In this document: positions 16,920-24,706 of the stretch, piece by piece
How the letters are laid out: every line of letters starts with the position of its first letter
Position numbering within the stretch: the first letter of the stretch is position 1
Assembly (NCBI GenBank): GCA_020848455.1
Contig: JADLAB010000439.1
Location: 1-45,415 of the forward strand
Length of the DNA stretch: 45,415 nucleotides
Source of the DNA: Polyangiaceae bacterium
GTDB taxonomy: Bacteria > Myxococcota_A > Polyangia > Polyangiales > Polyangiaceae
Direction of reading: 5' to 3'
Translations under genes and position numbers: made by a program
The notes under the pieces: generated by a model
What the model was told of the DNA's origin: nothing
What the model saw: only the letters and a program-made list of their open reading frames with translations
Databases searched by the model: none

Positions 16920-17644
16920 GAGCCTCGCGCCGGCCTCGGCGGCGGCGCCCTGCGGCGGGGCTTCTTCGGCTGCAGGGTGGGCGCGGCTCCACCCGCAGGG
17001 GGCGTGGCGGCCTCGACCGCGGCGCCTGCCGGGCTCGCGCCCTCCGCCTGCGACGCGGCGTCGGCTCCGCCCGCACGCGCCGCGGCGTCCGCCAGGCGCG
17101 CGTGCTCTTCGGGGGCGAGCAGCTGGTCGAGCGCGAGCACCAGCGTCAGCTCCCCGGCCGTGCGCAGCGTGCCGTCGACGACGCGCCGCCCGGCGAGCGA
17201 CTCCAGCGTCGGAAGCAGGTCGGCGCGGCGCTGGTAGGCGCCCGGCGCCACCTCCTCGAGGCCCTCGATGTCGTCCACCACGATCCCGAGCAGCCGCCCG
17301 CAGGCGAGCGCCACCACGATCTTCGAGTCGAGCCCCGGACGGCGCTGCGGCAGGCCGAGCTGCGGGGCCACATCGAGCAACGGCACCACCTGGCCCCGGT
17401 AGTCGATGACCCCGAGCACCGCCGGCGACCGCTCGGCAATGGGCGTCGGCGCGACCATCCGCACGGCCTCGACGACGCGGCCGAGGTCGGCGGCGAGGCG
17501 CGCACCGGCCACGCGGAACACGAGCAAGGCAGACGGCTCGACCTCCGGCGGCCGCGGCCCGCCGTCGCCGCGGGCGCGCGCGACCTCGCCGCGCAGGCGC
17601 TGGAGCTCCTGCTCCAAGGTTCCCATTCGCTCGGCAATCGACAT
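16916..17644 (-). CDS. cheW: CheW-like protein, first gene of the che operon
   Basis: A 242-residue protein with a short N-terminal coiled coil (~1-28: GTLEQELQRLRGEVARAR) and a CheW-like domain at ~35-180 (SALLVFRVAGARLAADLGRV, VLGVIDYRGQVVPLLDVAPQ, LTLVLALDQLLAPEE). The C-terminal ~60 residues are an Ala/Pro-rich then basic, disordered tail (PKKPRRRAPPPRP). I chose the ATG at 17644, which starts the coiled coil. Longer in-frame extensions toward 17764 are Arg-rich and run into the divergent promoter region. WspB- and WspD-like proteins occupy comparable operon positions. Confidence 0.87.
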   Translation of the reverse strand: MSIAERMGTLEQELQRLRGEVARARGDGGPRPPEVEPSALLVFRVAGARLAADLGRVVEAVRMVAPTPIAERSPAVLGVIDYRGQVVPLLDVAPQLGLPQRRPGLDSKIVVALACGRLLGIVVDDIEGLEEVAPGAYQRRADLLPTLESLAGRRVVDGTLRTAGELTLVLALDQLLAPEEHARLADAAARAGGADAASQAEGASPAGAAVEAATPPAGGAAPTLQPKKPRRRAPPPRPARGS

Positions 17645-17767
17645 CTCGCGGAGCCTCGAATCAGTAGACCCCGGGCGCGAACCATGCCGGCGCGCAGCCC
17701 GGGACATCCGAGGGGAATGCTGCCTCGCCACCCGACGTCGGCGCGAGGATTGCGCGCCAGTCATTCC

Positions 17768-17796
17768 TTGACCACACGGGATCCATCCAATAACAT
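17768..17796 (+). promoter_or_regulatory. sigma70-like promoter for the V4R-like gene
   Basis: TTGACC (17768-17773), a 17-base spacer and TAACAT (17791-17796), in the only AT-richer patch of the 223-bp divergent gap. Transcription would start near 17803, leaving a leader of about 65 nt before the GTG at 17868. A perfect ATCGATCGAT palindrome (17810-17819) sits at the presumed start point and could be an operator. Confidence 0.5.
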
Positions 17797-17867
17797 ACGA
17801 CGCTCCGGTATCGATCGATGGTCATTTCGCGCCCCGCTCGCGCGAAATCGTGCGAAAGGGAAGTGCC

Positions 17868-18461
17868 GTGCAGTTCAGGCCGTTCGAAGCGGGTGTGGAA
17901 GTCAATGGCCAGACCGTCTACGCCATCGTCGACGGCTTCAAGATGTTCAAGAGGATCCCGAGCCAGATCCTGCTCTCGGAGGGCATCGGCCAGCTGGGCG
18001 CCAACGACGTCGTCCAGATCGATCCCCTGGCCTGGTACTCCCAGGCAGCGTGGCTGCGCGCCTTCGAGCGCATCGCCAGGGAGGTCGGCACCATTCACCT
18101 CTACGCGATCGGCGCCAAGATCCCCGAAAACGCCAAGTTCCCGCCCAGCGTGACGGACATCGCGACCGCCATCCAGTCGATCGACGTCGCCTATCACATG
18201 AACCACCGCGCCGGTGGGCGCGTCCTCTTCGACCCCGCCACCGGGCGCATGTTCGAAGGCATCGGGCACTATGGTTTCGCGCAGCCCGGCCCGCGCCAGA
18301 TCGTGAGCCGCTGCGAGAACCCCTACCCCTGCGATTTCGACCGCGGCATCATCACGACGATGGCCCGCCGCTTCGAGAAGACCGTGCTCGTCGAGCACGA
18401 CGACTCGAAGCCCTGCCGGCAGCGCGGCGACGACAGTTGCACGTACATCGTCACCTGGTGA
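17868..18461 (+). CDS. V4R/haem-NO-binding-like sensor domain protein
   Basis: A 197-residue soluble protein. The C-terminal third has the pattern of V4R-like small-molecule-binding domains: MARRFEKTVLVEHDDSKPCR with Cys, then GDDSCTYIVTW. Two more Cys lie in SRCENPYPCDFDRG. The N-terminus (FEAGVEVNGQTVYAIVDGFK) is conserved-looking and lacks a signal peptide. It resembles single-domain proteins common in Myxococcota whose role is not known to me. I chose the GTG at 17868 because GAAAGGGAAG precedes it; a GTG at 17850 is an alternative. It is transcribed divergently from the che operon and convergently with the hydrogenase operon, so it might sense a signal for either. That is inference only. 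Confidence 0.7.
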   Translation: MQFRPFEAGVEVNGQTVYAIVDGFKMFKRIPSQILLSEGIGQLGANDVVQIDPLAWYSQAAWLRAFERIAREVGTIHLYAIGAKIPENAKFPPSVTDIATAIQSIDVAYHMNHRAGGRVLFDPATGRMFEGIGHYGFAQPGPRQIVSRCENPYPCDFDRGIITTMARRFEKTVLVEHDDSKPCRQRGDDSCTYIVTW

Positions 18462-18491
18462 CGCGCGCGGCGCCGCACGGCGCCGCGCGCG
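18462..18491. terminator. perfect 14-bp hairpin between convergent genes
   Basis: CGCGCGCGGCGCCG (18462-18475) pairs perfectly with CGGCGCCGCGCGCG (18478-18491) across a two-base centre. It begins at the stop of the V4R-like gene and lies 45 bases past the tusA stop, so it could serve transcripts from both sides. There is no T-run, which is common in this GC range. Confidence 0.6.
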
Positions 18492-18535
18492 CCCGAGCCC
18501 GCTGGTACGCTCGGCAGAGGACATGGCGGGCGGGC

Positions 18536-18766
18536 TCAGATGAGGATCTCCGCGACCTTCAGGCCGTCGGGCTGCTGACGCAGACTGACCAGCGTCTTCT
18601 CCCAGCGCTCGCACCAGGACTTCATCTCCTGCTCGAACTCCGGGCAGTCACCGGTGACCACGGCGGTGTCGCCGTCTTTCATGCGTTGCTGCAAGAGCAT
18701 GGTGGTGAGGCGCAGCTGGGGTCCGGGACAGCGGACGCCCTTCATGTCAATGGGGACGATGGACAC
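18536..18766 (-). CDS. tusA: TusA-family sulfur carrier protein
   Basis: A 76-residue TusA-like protein. The signature CPGP occurs at ~13-16 (MKGVRCPGPQLRL), where the first Cys carries persulfide sulfur. Two further Cys (GDCPEFEQEMKSWCERW) follow in the position of the family's acidic helix. TusA proteins pass sulfur in tRNA thiolation, cofactor synthesis or dissimilatory sulfur metabolism. The GTG start at 18766 has GAGGAGG five bases upstream and lies 20 bp inside the end of mvhD, so it belongs to the hydrogenase-HdrA operon. That context favours a role in sulfur-linked electron transfer over tRNA thiolation, but this is inference. Confidence 0.88.
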   Translation of the reverse strand: MSIVPIDMKGVRCPGPQLRLTTMLLQQRMKDGDTAVVTGDCPEFEQEMKSWCERWEKTLVSLRQQPDGLKVAEILI

Positions 18767-19199
18767 GGGTCCTCCTCTCGAGCCGCAGCGGTCCGAGGCG
18801 GCGGAGCGCGGCGACGAAGTCGTCGACGAGCTCGAGGTAGCGCGTGGACTCGGCGGCAGAGACGTGGTCGAAGCGGCAGCGCTCGGGCTCGACGCCGCAC
18901 TGGTCGAGCAGGCGCAGCAGAATGCGCTGCCGCTGGACGGCGCGGTAGTTCTGCTCCTTGTAATGGCAGCCGCCGGGGTGGCAGCCCATGATGAGCACGC
19001 CGTCGGCGCCCGCGCCGAAGGCCTCGAGCACCAGGCTCGGCTCGACGCGGCCGGTGCACATGAGCCGGATGGTGCGCAGCCCCGCGGGTACCGACGCGCG
19101 CGTCCCGCCGGCATTGTCGGCGCAGGCATAGGCGCAGTGCGTGCACAACAGGCCCAGCACCCGCGGCTCGAACGCTCGCCCCTCGACCGGCGCGCTCAT
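18747..19199 (-). CDS. mvhD: MvhD-type electron-transfer subunit
   Basis: A 150-residue iron-sulfur protein matching the delta subunit (MvhD/FrhD family) that links the hydrogenase to HdrA. The Cys-rich core is at ~19-80: LLCTHCAYACADNAGGTRAS, then IRLMCTGRVEPSLVLEAF, then GADGVLIMGCHPGGCHYKEQ. These fit the [2Fe-2S] ligand pattern of the family. The C-terminal helices (~85-140) are also typical. It overlaps the hdrA stop (ATGA) and the tusA start. In methanogens MvhD docks MvhAG on HdrA; the same electron path is expected here. Confidence 0.93.
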   Translation of the reverse strand: MSAPVEGRAFEPRVLGLLCTHCAYACADNAGGTRASVPAGLRTIRLMCTGRVEPSLVLEAFGAGADGVLIMGCHPGGCHYKEQNYRAVQRQRILLRLLDQCGVEPERCRFDHVSAAESTRYLELVDDFVAALRRLGPLRLERRTRVHRPH

Positions 19200-21145
19200 T
19201 GCAGCACCTCCCGGATCTCGCTCAGCAGCTGTGCGTGGGTGAAATGGGCGCCCGTGATCGCGGCCGCGGGACAGGCGGCGACGCAGGTCCCGCAGCCCGT
19301 GCAGAGCACGGGGTTCACCGACGCCCGGGCCGTCGCCTGGTCGAAGGCAATCGCCTTGTAGGGACACACCCCGACGCACACGTGGCAGCCCGAGCAGCGC
19401 ACGGCGTCCACGCTCGCCACGCAGGGATCGACCTCGATGGTCCGCCCGGGAACGGCCATGGCGAGCGCCTGTCCCGCGGCGGCCGCGCCGTGCGTGACGG
19501 AGGCGGCGACCCCCATCGGCGCCTGACAGGTGCCGGCGAGCATCACGCCGCGGATGCGGCTCGTCGCGTGGCCGGTCGAGGGACCGAGCGGGGCGAAGAA
19601 GCCGTGCCGATCGCGCCCCACGTCGAGCAGCCGCGCGAGCTCGGCATGACCCGGCCCCGGCGCCAGCGGCGGGCACAGGACCACGAGGTCGAAGGCGCCG
19701 CGCTCGGTCGCGTGCCCGCCCCAGGTGAGCTCGGCCGCGGCGTCGTCGCGGGCCGACACGGCGAGCGCCTCGGGACGCTCGTAGCGCCGGAACGACACGC
19801 GCGCGTGCGCCCGGGCGCGCTCGTAGAGCGCCCAGTCCTCGGGCCCCGGCAGGCACAGCTCGCGGTGCACGTGGGTGACCGTCGCCTCGGGCAGGCGCTC
19901 GGCGAGCGCGAGGCCGAGCTTCAGCGCCACGCCACAGCACACGACCGAGCAATAGTCGCAGTGGCCCGCCTGCATCGCGCCGGCGCAGTGCACGAGCGCG
20001 ATGCGGCGCGGCGGCGCCGCGAGGCGGCCGCGGAGCTGCCCCGCGGTCGGGCCGTCGGGGGAGAGCATGCGCTCGACCTCGAGGCTCGTGTGCACGCCGG
20101 AGAGCGTCCCCCAGCCGAGCGCCGGCAGGCGCCCGACGTCGTAGAGCGAGGCGCCCACGGCGAGGACGACGGCGCCCACCTTGCGCTCCAGCAACGCCGC
20201 AGCGTCGTCGTAGCGGATCGTGCCGGGCACGGGGCAGGCGACCTGGCACAGCGTGCAACTCTCGCCGTGCGACCGCAGGCAGGCCTGCGCGTCGAGCACG
20301 GGCACATTGGGCATGGCGCCGGGGAAGGCGAAGCCGATGGCGCGACGCGTACCGAGCTCCCCCAGGCGCGGGTCGGGCGCCACGGCGGGACACACGGGCA
20401 CGCAATCGCCGCAGCCGATGCAGCTCTCGGCGACGACGAAGCGCGGCCGGCGCGCGATGCCGAGCTCGAAGTTGCCGAGGTAGCCCTTCGCGCCCGCGAG
20501 CCGCGCGAGCAGGAGCACCTCGATGCGCGGGCTGTCGAGCACGCCCGTCACGAGCGGGTCCATGAGGCACGAGCCGCACTCCATGCCGGGGTGCACCTGG
20601 TCGAGGCGCACGGCGGCCCCACCGAGCGCCGGCCCCTGCTCGACGAGCACGACGTCGCGACCCGCCCCCGCCAGGGCGAGGGCCGCCGCGAGCCCGGCCG
20701 GGCCGCCGCCGATCACCGCCACGCGCGGATCGGTCTCCACGGCGAGGGGCAGCAGCGGGACCTGGAGCGCCGCCCGACGCACCGCGGCGCGCACGTACGC
20801 GATGGCCTTGTCCGTGGCGGCCTCGCGATCGGGCGTCACCCACGCGATTTGCTCGCGCACGTTGGTCATGGCGAGCAGGTAGGGGTTGAGGCCCGCATCC
20901 GCCATCACGCGCCGCAGCTTCGGCTCGAGCTCGCGCGGGGAAGAGGCCGCCACGACGACCCGCTCGGGCCGCTCGTCGACGAGCAGCTGCCGCATCGCCT
21001 TCACGCCCGCCGACGAGCAGGTGAGCTCGAGGGCGTGGAAGCTGGCGACCTCGGGCAGCGCGGCGATCGTGCGCGCGACGCGCTCGAGGTCGATGCGACC
21101 GCCGCCCATCTCGCCGCACTTGCAGTAGAAGACGGCCGTCCTCAC
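19196..21145 (-). CDS. hdrA: HdrA-like flavin and Fe-S disulfide reductase subunit
   Basis: A 649-residue cytoplasmic protein of the HdrA family. The N-terminal domain has the CKCG motif (~8-11) and the MTNVREQIAWVT segment. The FAD-binding loop VIGGGPAGLAAALALAG is at ~144-160. A [4Fe-4S] motif follows (C242, C245, C248, C252 in CIGCGDCVPVCP), then an unusual ESCTLCQVACPVPGT-type Cys cluster and the HdrA signature HCDYCSVVCCGVALKLG. Two C-terminal ferredoxin motifs begin at C584 and C615. HdrA in methanogens bifurcates electrons between heterodisulfide and ferredoxin. Here HdrB and HdrC are not encoded nearby. The GTG start overlaps the protease stop (GTGA) with GGGAGG upstream. Confidence 0.94.
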   Translation of the reverse strand: MRTAVFYCKCGEMGGGRIDLERVARTIAALPEVASFHALELTCSSAGVKAMRQLLVDERPERVVVAASSPRELEPKLRRVMADAGLNPYLLAMTNVREQIAWVTPDREAATDKAIAYVRAAVRRAALQVPLLPLAVETDPRVAVIGGGPAGLAAALALAGAGRDVVLVEQGPALGGAAVRLDQVHPGMECGSCLMDPLVTGVLDSPRIEVLLLARLAGAKGYLGNFELGIARRPRFVVAESCIGCGDCVPVCPAVAPDPRLGELGTRRAIGFAFPGAMPNVPVLDAQACLRSHGESCTLCQVACPVPGTIRYDDAAALLERKVGAVVLAVGASLYDVGRLPALGWGTLSGVHTSLEVERMLSPDGPTAGQLRGRLAAPPRRIALVHCAGAMQAGHCDYCSVVCCGVALKLGLALAERLPEATVTHVHRELCLPGPEDWALYERARAHARVSFRRYERPEALAVSARDDAAAELTWGGHATERGAFDLVVLCPPLAPGPGHAELARLLDVGRDRHGFFAPLGPSTGHATSRIRGVMLAGTCQAPMGVAASVTHGAAAAGQALAMAVPGRTIEVDPCVASVDAVRCSGCHVCVGVCPYKAIAFDQATARASVNPVLCTGCGTCVAACPAAAITGAHFTHAQLLSEIREVLQ

Positions 21146-21597
21146 GGGTCCCTCCCGCCGAGCAGGGCGAGCACGGCGGCCACGGCACGCGGCACGGCGC
21201 CCGCCACGGCCTCGCTGAGGTCGGTGCCGAAGGTCTCGAGATCGGCGCCGACGATGCCGAGCAGCGTGAGGTGCGCCGGCATGGGCAGACCGAGCTCGCG
21301 CGCGGTCGCGACGGCCACGGCGAGCCCGCCGTCGTGCGACAGCACGGTGCTCCGGATGGGCCCGTCCACGGGCAGCGCCACGAGCGCGCCCGGCGCGCCC
21401 TCGTCCGGGCCGACGGCGTCGATCACGACCGCGCACGCATGGCCCGAGATGCGCTCGACGACGTCGAGGCCTCCCGTCTGGAGCTCGTGCACGGTGACCT
21501 CGCTGCCGGTCGCCGCGCGCACGGCGCGCGCGACGCGCAGGCCCACGGCGTCGTCGCGGAGGTACGGGTTGCCGATGCCGACCACGACGCAGCTCAC
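21142..21597 (-). CDS. [NiFe]-hydrogenase maturation protease
   Basis: A 151-residue endopeptidase of the HyaD/HybD/FrcD family, which clips the C-terminal extension of the hydrogenase large subunit after nickel insertion. The family hallmarks are seen: VVVGIGNPYLRDDAVGLRVA near the N-terminus with the metal-binding Asp/Glu, HELQTGGLDVVERI, VVIDAVG and SHDGGLAVAVA. It lies directly after mvhA (GTGA overlap, GAGGTG ribosome-binding site), which fits a dedicated protease for that subunit. The GTG at 21597 gives the canonical short N-terminus; upstream extensions fall inside mvhA. No hypABCDEF genes are in the window, so the remaining maturation factors must be elsewhere. Confidence 0.93.
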   Translation of the reverse strand: MSCVVVGIGNPYLRDDAVGLRVARAVRAATGSEVTVHELQTGGLDVVERISGHACAVVIDAVGPDEGAPGALVALPVDGPIRSTVLSHDGGLAVAVATARELGLPMPAHLTLLGIVGADLETFGTDLSEAVAGAVPRAVAAVLALLGGRDP

Positions 21598-23054
21598 GGC
21601 ACACCTCGACGAACCGTGTGCAGGACCTCGCCCGCGGCGCTGCGCACCCGCACCTCGAGCGGCATCTGCCCCGGCAGGGCGTGGGTCGCGCACGACAGGC
21701 ACGGGTCGTAGAGGCGGAAGGCCATCTCGATGCGGTTGAGCAGGCCGGGCTCGATGCGCCCGCCGCGGATCAGGCGCTCTGCCGCGCGCTTGATGCTCAT
21801 CGCGATGGGCGCGTGGTTGTGGGTCGTGCCGACGACGAGGTCGACGTGTGTGAGGACGCCGCGCGCGTCGGCCTCGTAGCGGTGCAGGAGCGTGCCGCGC
21901 GGCGCCTCCACGGACCCGACCGCGGGGCCCGGTCGCGCCCCGCCGGCGGGCAACACGCGCACCTCGGGCGAGGTGATCTCCGGGTCGGTCGCGAGCTCGA
22001 GCATGCGCTCGGCCGCGTAGAGCAGCTCGACGAGGCGCGCCCAGTGGGTGGCGAGGCGGTGGTGCACCGGCCGCCCGCCGAAGAATGCGAAGAAGCGCTC
22101 GAAGTGCTGCTGCGCGAGCGGCGTTGCCATCCCGGTCGCGACGTTGAGGCGCGCGAGCGGCGTCGCGCAGTACACACCGCTCTCGACGCCGTCCACGAAG
22201 CCGCGCCAGCCGATCGCGCGCAGGTACGGGAACTTGAGGTAGCTCCAGGGCTCCGTGCGCTCGGCCACGTGCTGCGCGTAGTCGCGCGCCGGGAAGCGCA
22301 GGAGCTCCCGACCGTCGGGGTCGATGACCCGGATCGTACCGTCGTAGAAGTTGACCCGGCCGGCCGGGTCGACGGTGCCCATGTAGTAGGTGCGATGGTG
22401 GTAGAGGTCGGAGCCGAGCTCCGCACGCCAGGTCGGATCGTCGAGCACGAGCCCGCGGAAGAGCTCGAGCGTCGTCAGCGCGAAGGCCACGTTGGCGCGG
22501 GCGGCCGCCTCGACCTCGACCCGCACCGCCTCGGTCACGGCCTTGCTCCAGCCACCGGGCAGACCCGCAGCCGGGTGGATCCCTCGACCTCCGAGGCGCT
22601 CGATCACCTGGTGGCAGCGGGCCCGGGTGGCGATCACCTGCCGGCCGAGCTCCAGGCCCGCCTTGCGCACGACACCGAGCAGGTTGCGCTCGGCCGCGGG
22701 GGCGTCCGGCCCGACGATGAGATCCGGCCCGCCGAGCGCGTAGAAATGCGTGGTGTGATCGGCGACGAAGAAGGTGGCGTACACGAGCTCGCGGATCTTC
22801 AGCGCCGCGGGCGGCGGCGTGACGTCGAACGCCTTCACGGACGCCATGTGGTGGGCCTCGGGGCAGACGCCGCAGATGCGGTTCGTGATGACCGGCATCT
22901 CCTCGGCGAGCCGCCCGACGCAGAAGCTCTCGAAGCCGCGCAGCTCGGGCACCTGGAAGTACGCCTCGGCGACGTCCCCCTCGGCGTCGAGGAACAGATC
23001 GATCTTCCCGTGCCCCTCGAGCCGGGTGATGGGGTCGATGGTGACGCGCCTCAC
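21594..23054 (-). CDS. mvhA: group 3 [NiFe]-hydrogenase large subunit MvhA-like
   Basis: The 486-residue catalytic subunit. The nickel ligands are all present: the N-terminal motif RICGVCPEAHH (C61, C64) and the C-terminal motif DPCLSCATH (C452, C455). The N-terminus RVTIDPITRLEGHGKI is typical. Twenty-eight residues follow H458, a plausible extension for cleavage by the adjacent protease. DPCLSCATHALPGQMPLEVRV resembles cytoplasmic group 3c/3d enzymes. The missing signal peptide on either subunit agrees with a cytoplasmic enzyme. The gene starts at a GTG overlapping the small-subunit stop. With HdrA and MvhD encoded downstream, group 3c (Mvh-type, F420-independent) is the best assignment. 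Confidence 0.94.
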   Translation of the reverse strand: MRRVTIDPITRLEGHGKIDLFLDAEGDVAEAYFQVPELRGFESFCVGRLAEEMPVITNRICGVCPEAHHMASVKAFDVTPPPAALKIRELVYATFFVADHTTHFYALGGPDLIVGPDAPAAERNLLGVVRKAGLELGRQVIATRARCHQVIERLGGRGIHPAAGLPGGWSKAVTEAVRVEVEAAARANVAFALTTLELFRGLVLDDPTWRAELGSDLYHHRTYYMGTVDPAGRVNFYDGTIRVIDPDGRELLRFPARDYAQHVAERTEPWSYLKFPYLRAIGWRGFVDGVESGVYCATPLARLNVATGMATPLAQQHFERFFAFFGGRPVHHRLATHWARLVELLYAAERMLELATDPEITSPEVRVLPAGGARPGPAVGSVEAPRGTLLHRYEADARGVLTHVDLVVGTTHNHAPIAMSIKRAAERLIRGGRIEPGLLNRIEMAFRLYDPCLSCATHALPGQMPLEVRVRSAAGEVLHTVRRGVP

Positions 23055-24052
23055 GTGCGCCTCCCGCCGAGCAGCGAGGCCGCGAGGCTGAACTTGTAAC
23101 AGCTGCCCGCCCAGTCGGGCACGGCGTCGAGCGTCGCGTCGACCGCCGCCGCGATCTCCTTGTCGCTCCGGTCCCGGAGCGGCTCGATGTCGAGGATGGA
23201 ACCCACGGCACCCGCCATGGCGGCGCCCTGGTCCGGGACACCTTCGGGCGCACCGTAGCAGCCGATGCACGGCATCCCGACGCGGGTGCAGAGCGCGCCG
23301 CAACCGTCGCGCGTCGCCGGTCCCATGCACAGGATGCCCTGCTCGAGCAGGCAGCGCGTCGGCTCCGGGATGAGCTCGTGCACCCGACGCAGCCGCACGA
23401 TGGTCTTGTCCTCGCGGCGCAGGGCGCACTCGCGACACACCGCCGACTCGCCCGCCCCGAGGACGGCGCCGCGCGGCGGCGGCGGCTCGGTGAACATCTG
23501 CCCGAGGGCGCGCCACAACGTGTCCGGCTCGGGCGGACAGCCCGGGATGACGTAGTCGACGTCGACCACGTCGGCGAGCGGTAGCACGCGCGGGAGCAAG
23601 GTGGGCAGGTGCAGCTCGCCCTGCGGCACCGCGGCGCGCGCACGAGGCCGGGACGGCTCGGACATGCCGGCGTACACCGTGTCGAGCAGGCTCGCGGTCG
23701 GGCGCAGGTTCGCGAGCCCCGGCAGACAGCCCTCGTGCGCGCACGAGCCATACGCCACGAGCAGCTGCGACTTGCGGCGCAGGAGCTGCGCCATCTCGAC
23801 GTTCTCGTCGCTGCGCTGTGCGCCGTCGAGCAAGGTGAGCGCGAGCGCACCGTCCGGCAGCGCCTCGACGTCCTGCCGCTTCGTGTCGACGAGACACGGG
23901 CAGAAGAAGATCTCGAAGCGCGCGTCGAGCTCGAGGAGGCGCTCGTGCAGGTTGACGAAGGCGATCTCGCAGCCCCCGCAACCACTCGCCCAGTAGAGCG
24001 CGATGCGCGGACGCGACGTGGTTGCTTGCATGTCAGGACCCGGCGTGGCCAC
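23051..24052 (-). CDS. mvhG: [NiFe]-hydrogenase small subunit MvhG-like
   Basis: An iron-sulfur subunit that carries electrons from the active site to MvhD. The proximal cluster motif is CGGCE at ~23-27 (ALYWASGCGGCEIAFVNLHE), with GSCAHEGC (~102) and PGCPPEPDTLW (~175). The C-terminal third is Cys-rich (VCRECALRREDK, then CMGPATRDGCGALCTRVGMP, then CIGCYGAPEGV), which supplies the remaining cluster ligands. There is no Tat signal, so the enzyme is cytoplasmic. The start is either a GTG at 24052 (GAGGGTGGGAG upstream) or an ATG at 24031. I list the longer form, 333 residues, but the first seven residues are uncertain. It is the first gene of a six-gene operon with three 4-bp GTGA/ATGA-type overlaps. 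Confidence 0.93.
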   Translation of the reverse strand: MATPGPDMQATTSRPRIALYWASGCGGCEIAFVNLHERLLELDARFEIFFCPCLVDTKRQDVEALPDGALALTLLDGAQRSDENVEMAQLLRRKSQLLVAYGSCAHEGCLPGLANLRPTASLLDTVYAGMSEPSRPRARAAVPQGELHLPTLLPRVLPLADVVDVDYVIPGCPPEPDTLWRALGQMFTEPPPPRGAVLGAGESAVCRECALRREDKTIVRLRRVHELIPEPTRCLLEQGILCMGPATRDGCGALCTRVGMPCIGCYGAPEGVPDQGAAMAGAVGSILDIEPLRDRSDKEIAAAVDATLDAVPDWAGSCYKFSLAASLLGGRRT

Positions 24053-24146
24053 GGTCTCCCACCCTCAGAACAACCTCGTCATCTTGGTCCTCTCGGACTT
24101 CCTCCGCAACGCTCAATCCGGGGCCTTCGCTCTCATTCGTAGACCG

Positions 24147-24158
24147 CGTGTATACACG
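24147..24158. promoter_or_regulatory. perfect 12-bp palindrome upstream of mvhG
   Basis: CGTGTATACACG is perfectly symmetric, AT-centred in GC-rich DNA, and about 95 bp upstream of the mvhG start. It is a candidate operator for the hydrogenase operon. No regulator gene is adjacent that can be assigned to it. Confidence 0.35.
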
Positions 24159-24198
24159 GTGGCACGAGGACGCCCACGAGGCGCAGGTACGCGTGAGC

Positions 24199-24212
24199 GT
24201 GCGACTTCGCAC
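24199..24212. promoter_or_regulatory. GTGCGA-CT-TCGCAC palindrome
   Basis: A perfect 6-bp inverted repeat with a two-base centre, followed by a direct repeat of TTCGCACG. It lies about 150 bp upstream of mvhG and may be a regulatory site or part of a structured leader. No family is recognised. Confidence 0.3.
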
Positions 24213-24287
24213 GCCTTCGCACGACCTCACCTACCGTCACCGACCCGTGGTTGGGACGGTACCCGTTCGGCTCCGTGGAAGACGACA

Positions 24288-24452
24288 GGCTCCAGGCTCC
24301 AGGCTCCGGGCTCCAGGCATCGGGAGGGAGAGCGGGAGGCCACAGGGATCCACGCCGCGGCCTCTGGGCCTGAAGCCGGGAGCCCGAAGCCTGAAGCCAG
24401 AAGCCACGCCGCGGCCTCTGGGCCCGAAGCCCGAAGCCCGAAGCCCGAAGCC
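24288..24452. repeat. heptad-armed hairpin element A
   Basis: The left arm is four 7-bp units of GGCTCC(A/G) (24288-24315). A conserved core at 24325-24377 (AGGGAGAGCGGGAGGCCACA onward) follows. Then comes a right arm of NNNAGCC heptads (TGAAGCC, GGGAGCC, CGAAGCC and similar), a partial second copy of the core end, and four CGAAGCC units. The arms are reverse complements in type, so the element can fold. It lies 42 bp past the stop of the zinc-ribbon gene. Confidence 0.8.
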
Positions 24453-24493
24453 ACGCCCGCTGGAGCCGCCCGCCCGGAGGCGCGCGCTCGAGC

Positions 24494-24706
24494 CTAGCCG
24501 CTCTCGTTGCGCGACGTTCCCTCCGGGAACCCGAAGGTCACCGGGTCGGTCTTGGCGTCGTAGTCGCAGAACTGCTTGCGGTCGCCGCCCTCGACCACCT
24601 CGCGCTTCTTGCCGAAGCAGTACGGACACTCGAGGTGCTCCGCCGCCGACTTGCCGACGTGGTTTCGCACGCAGAAGACGCTGAGCTTGGCGCGTTCGTC
24701 GGACAT
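24494..24706 (-). CDS. small zinc-ribbon-like protein, unknown function
   Basis: A 70-residue soluble protein, not recognised as a named family. It contains a CPYC knuckle (HLECPYCFGKKREVVEGG) plus Cys at VFCVRNH and QFCDYDAKTDP, four or five Cys with spacing compatible with one zinc site. The C-terminus (TFGFPEGTSRNESG) is polar. The ATG at 24706 has GAGGAG eight bases upstream. It stands alone on the minus strand, divergent from the membrane protein gene at 24838, and heptad-armed repeat A follows its stop. A role in nucleic-acid or metal binding is possible but not supported by more than the Cys pattern. Confidence 0.6.
   Translation of the reverse strand: MSDERAKLSVFCVRNHVGKSAAEHLECPYCFGKKREVVEGGDRKQFCDYDAKTDPVTFGFPEGTSRNESG

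Noticed and set aside
21594-24052. Hydrogenase as a membrane-bound uptake (group 1) enzyme.
   Set aside because: The small subunit lacks a Tat signal and C-terminal anchor, and the partners are HdrA and MvhD, so a cytoplasmic group 3 enzyme fits better.
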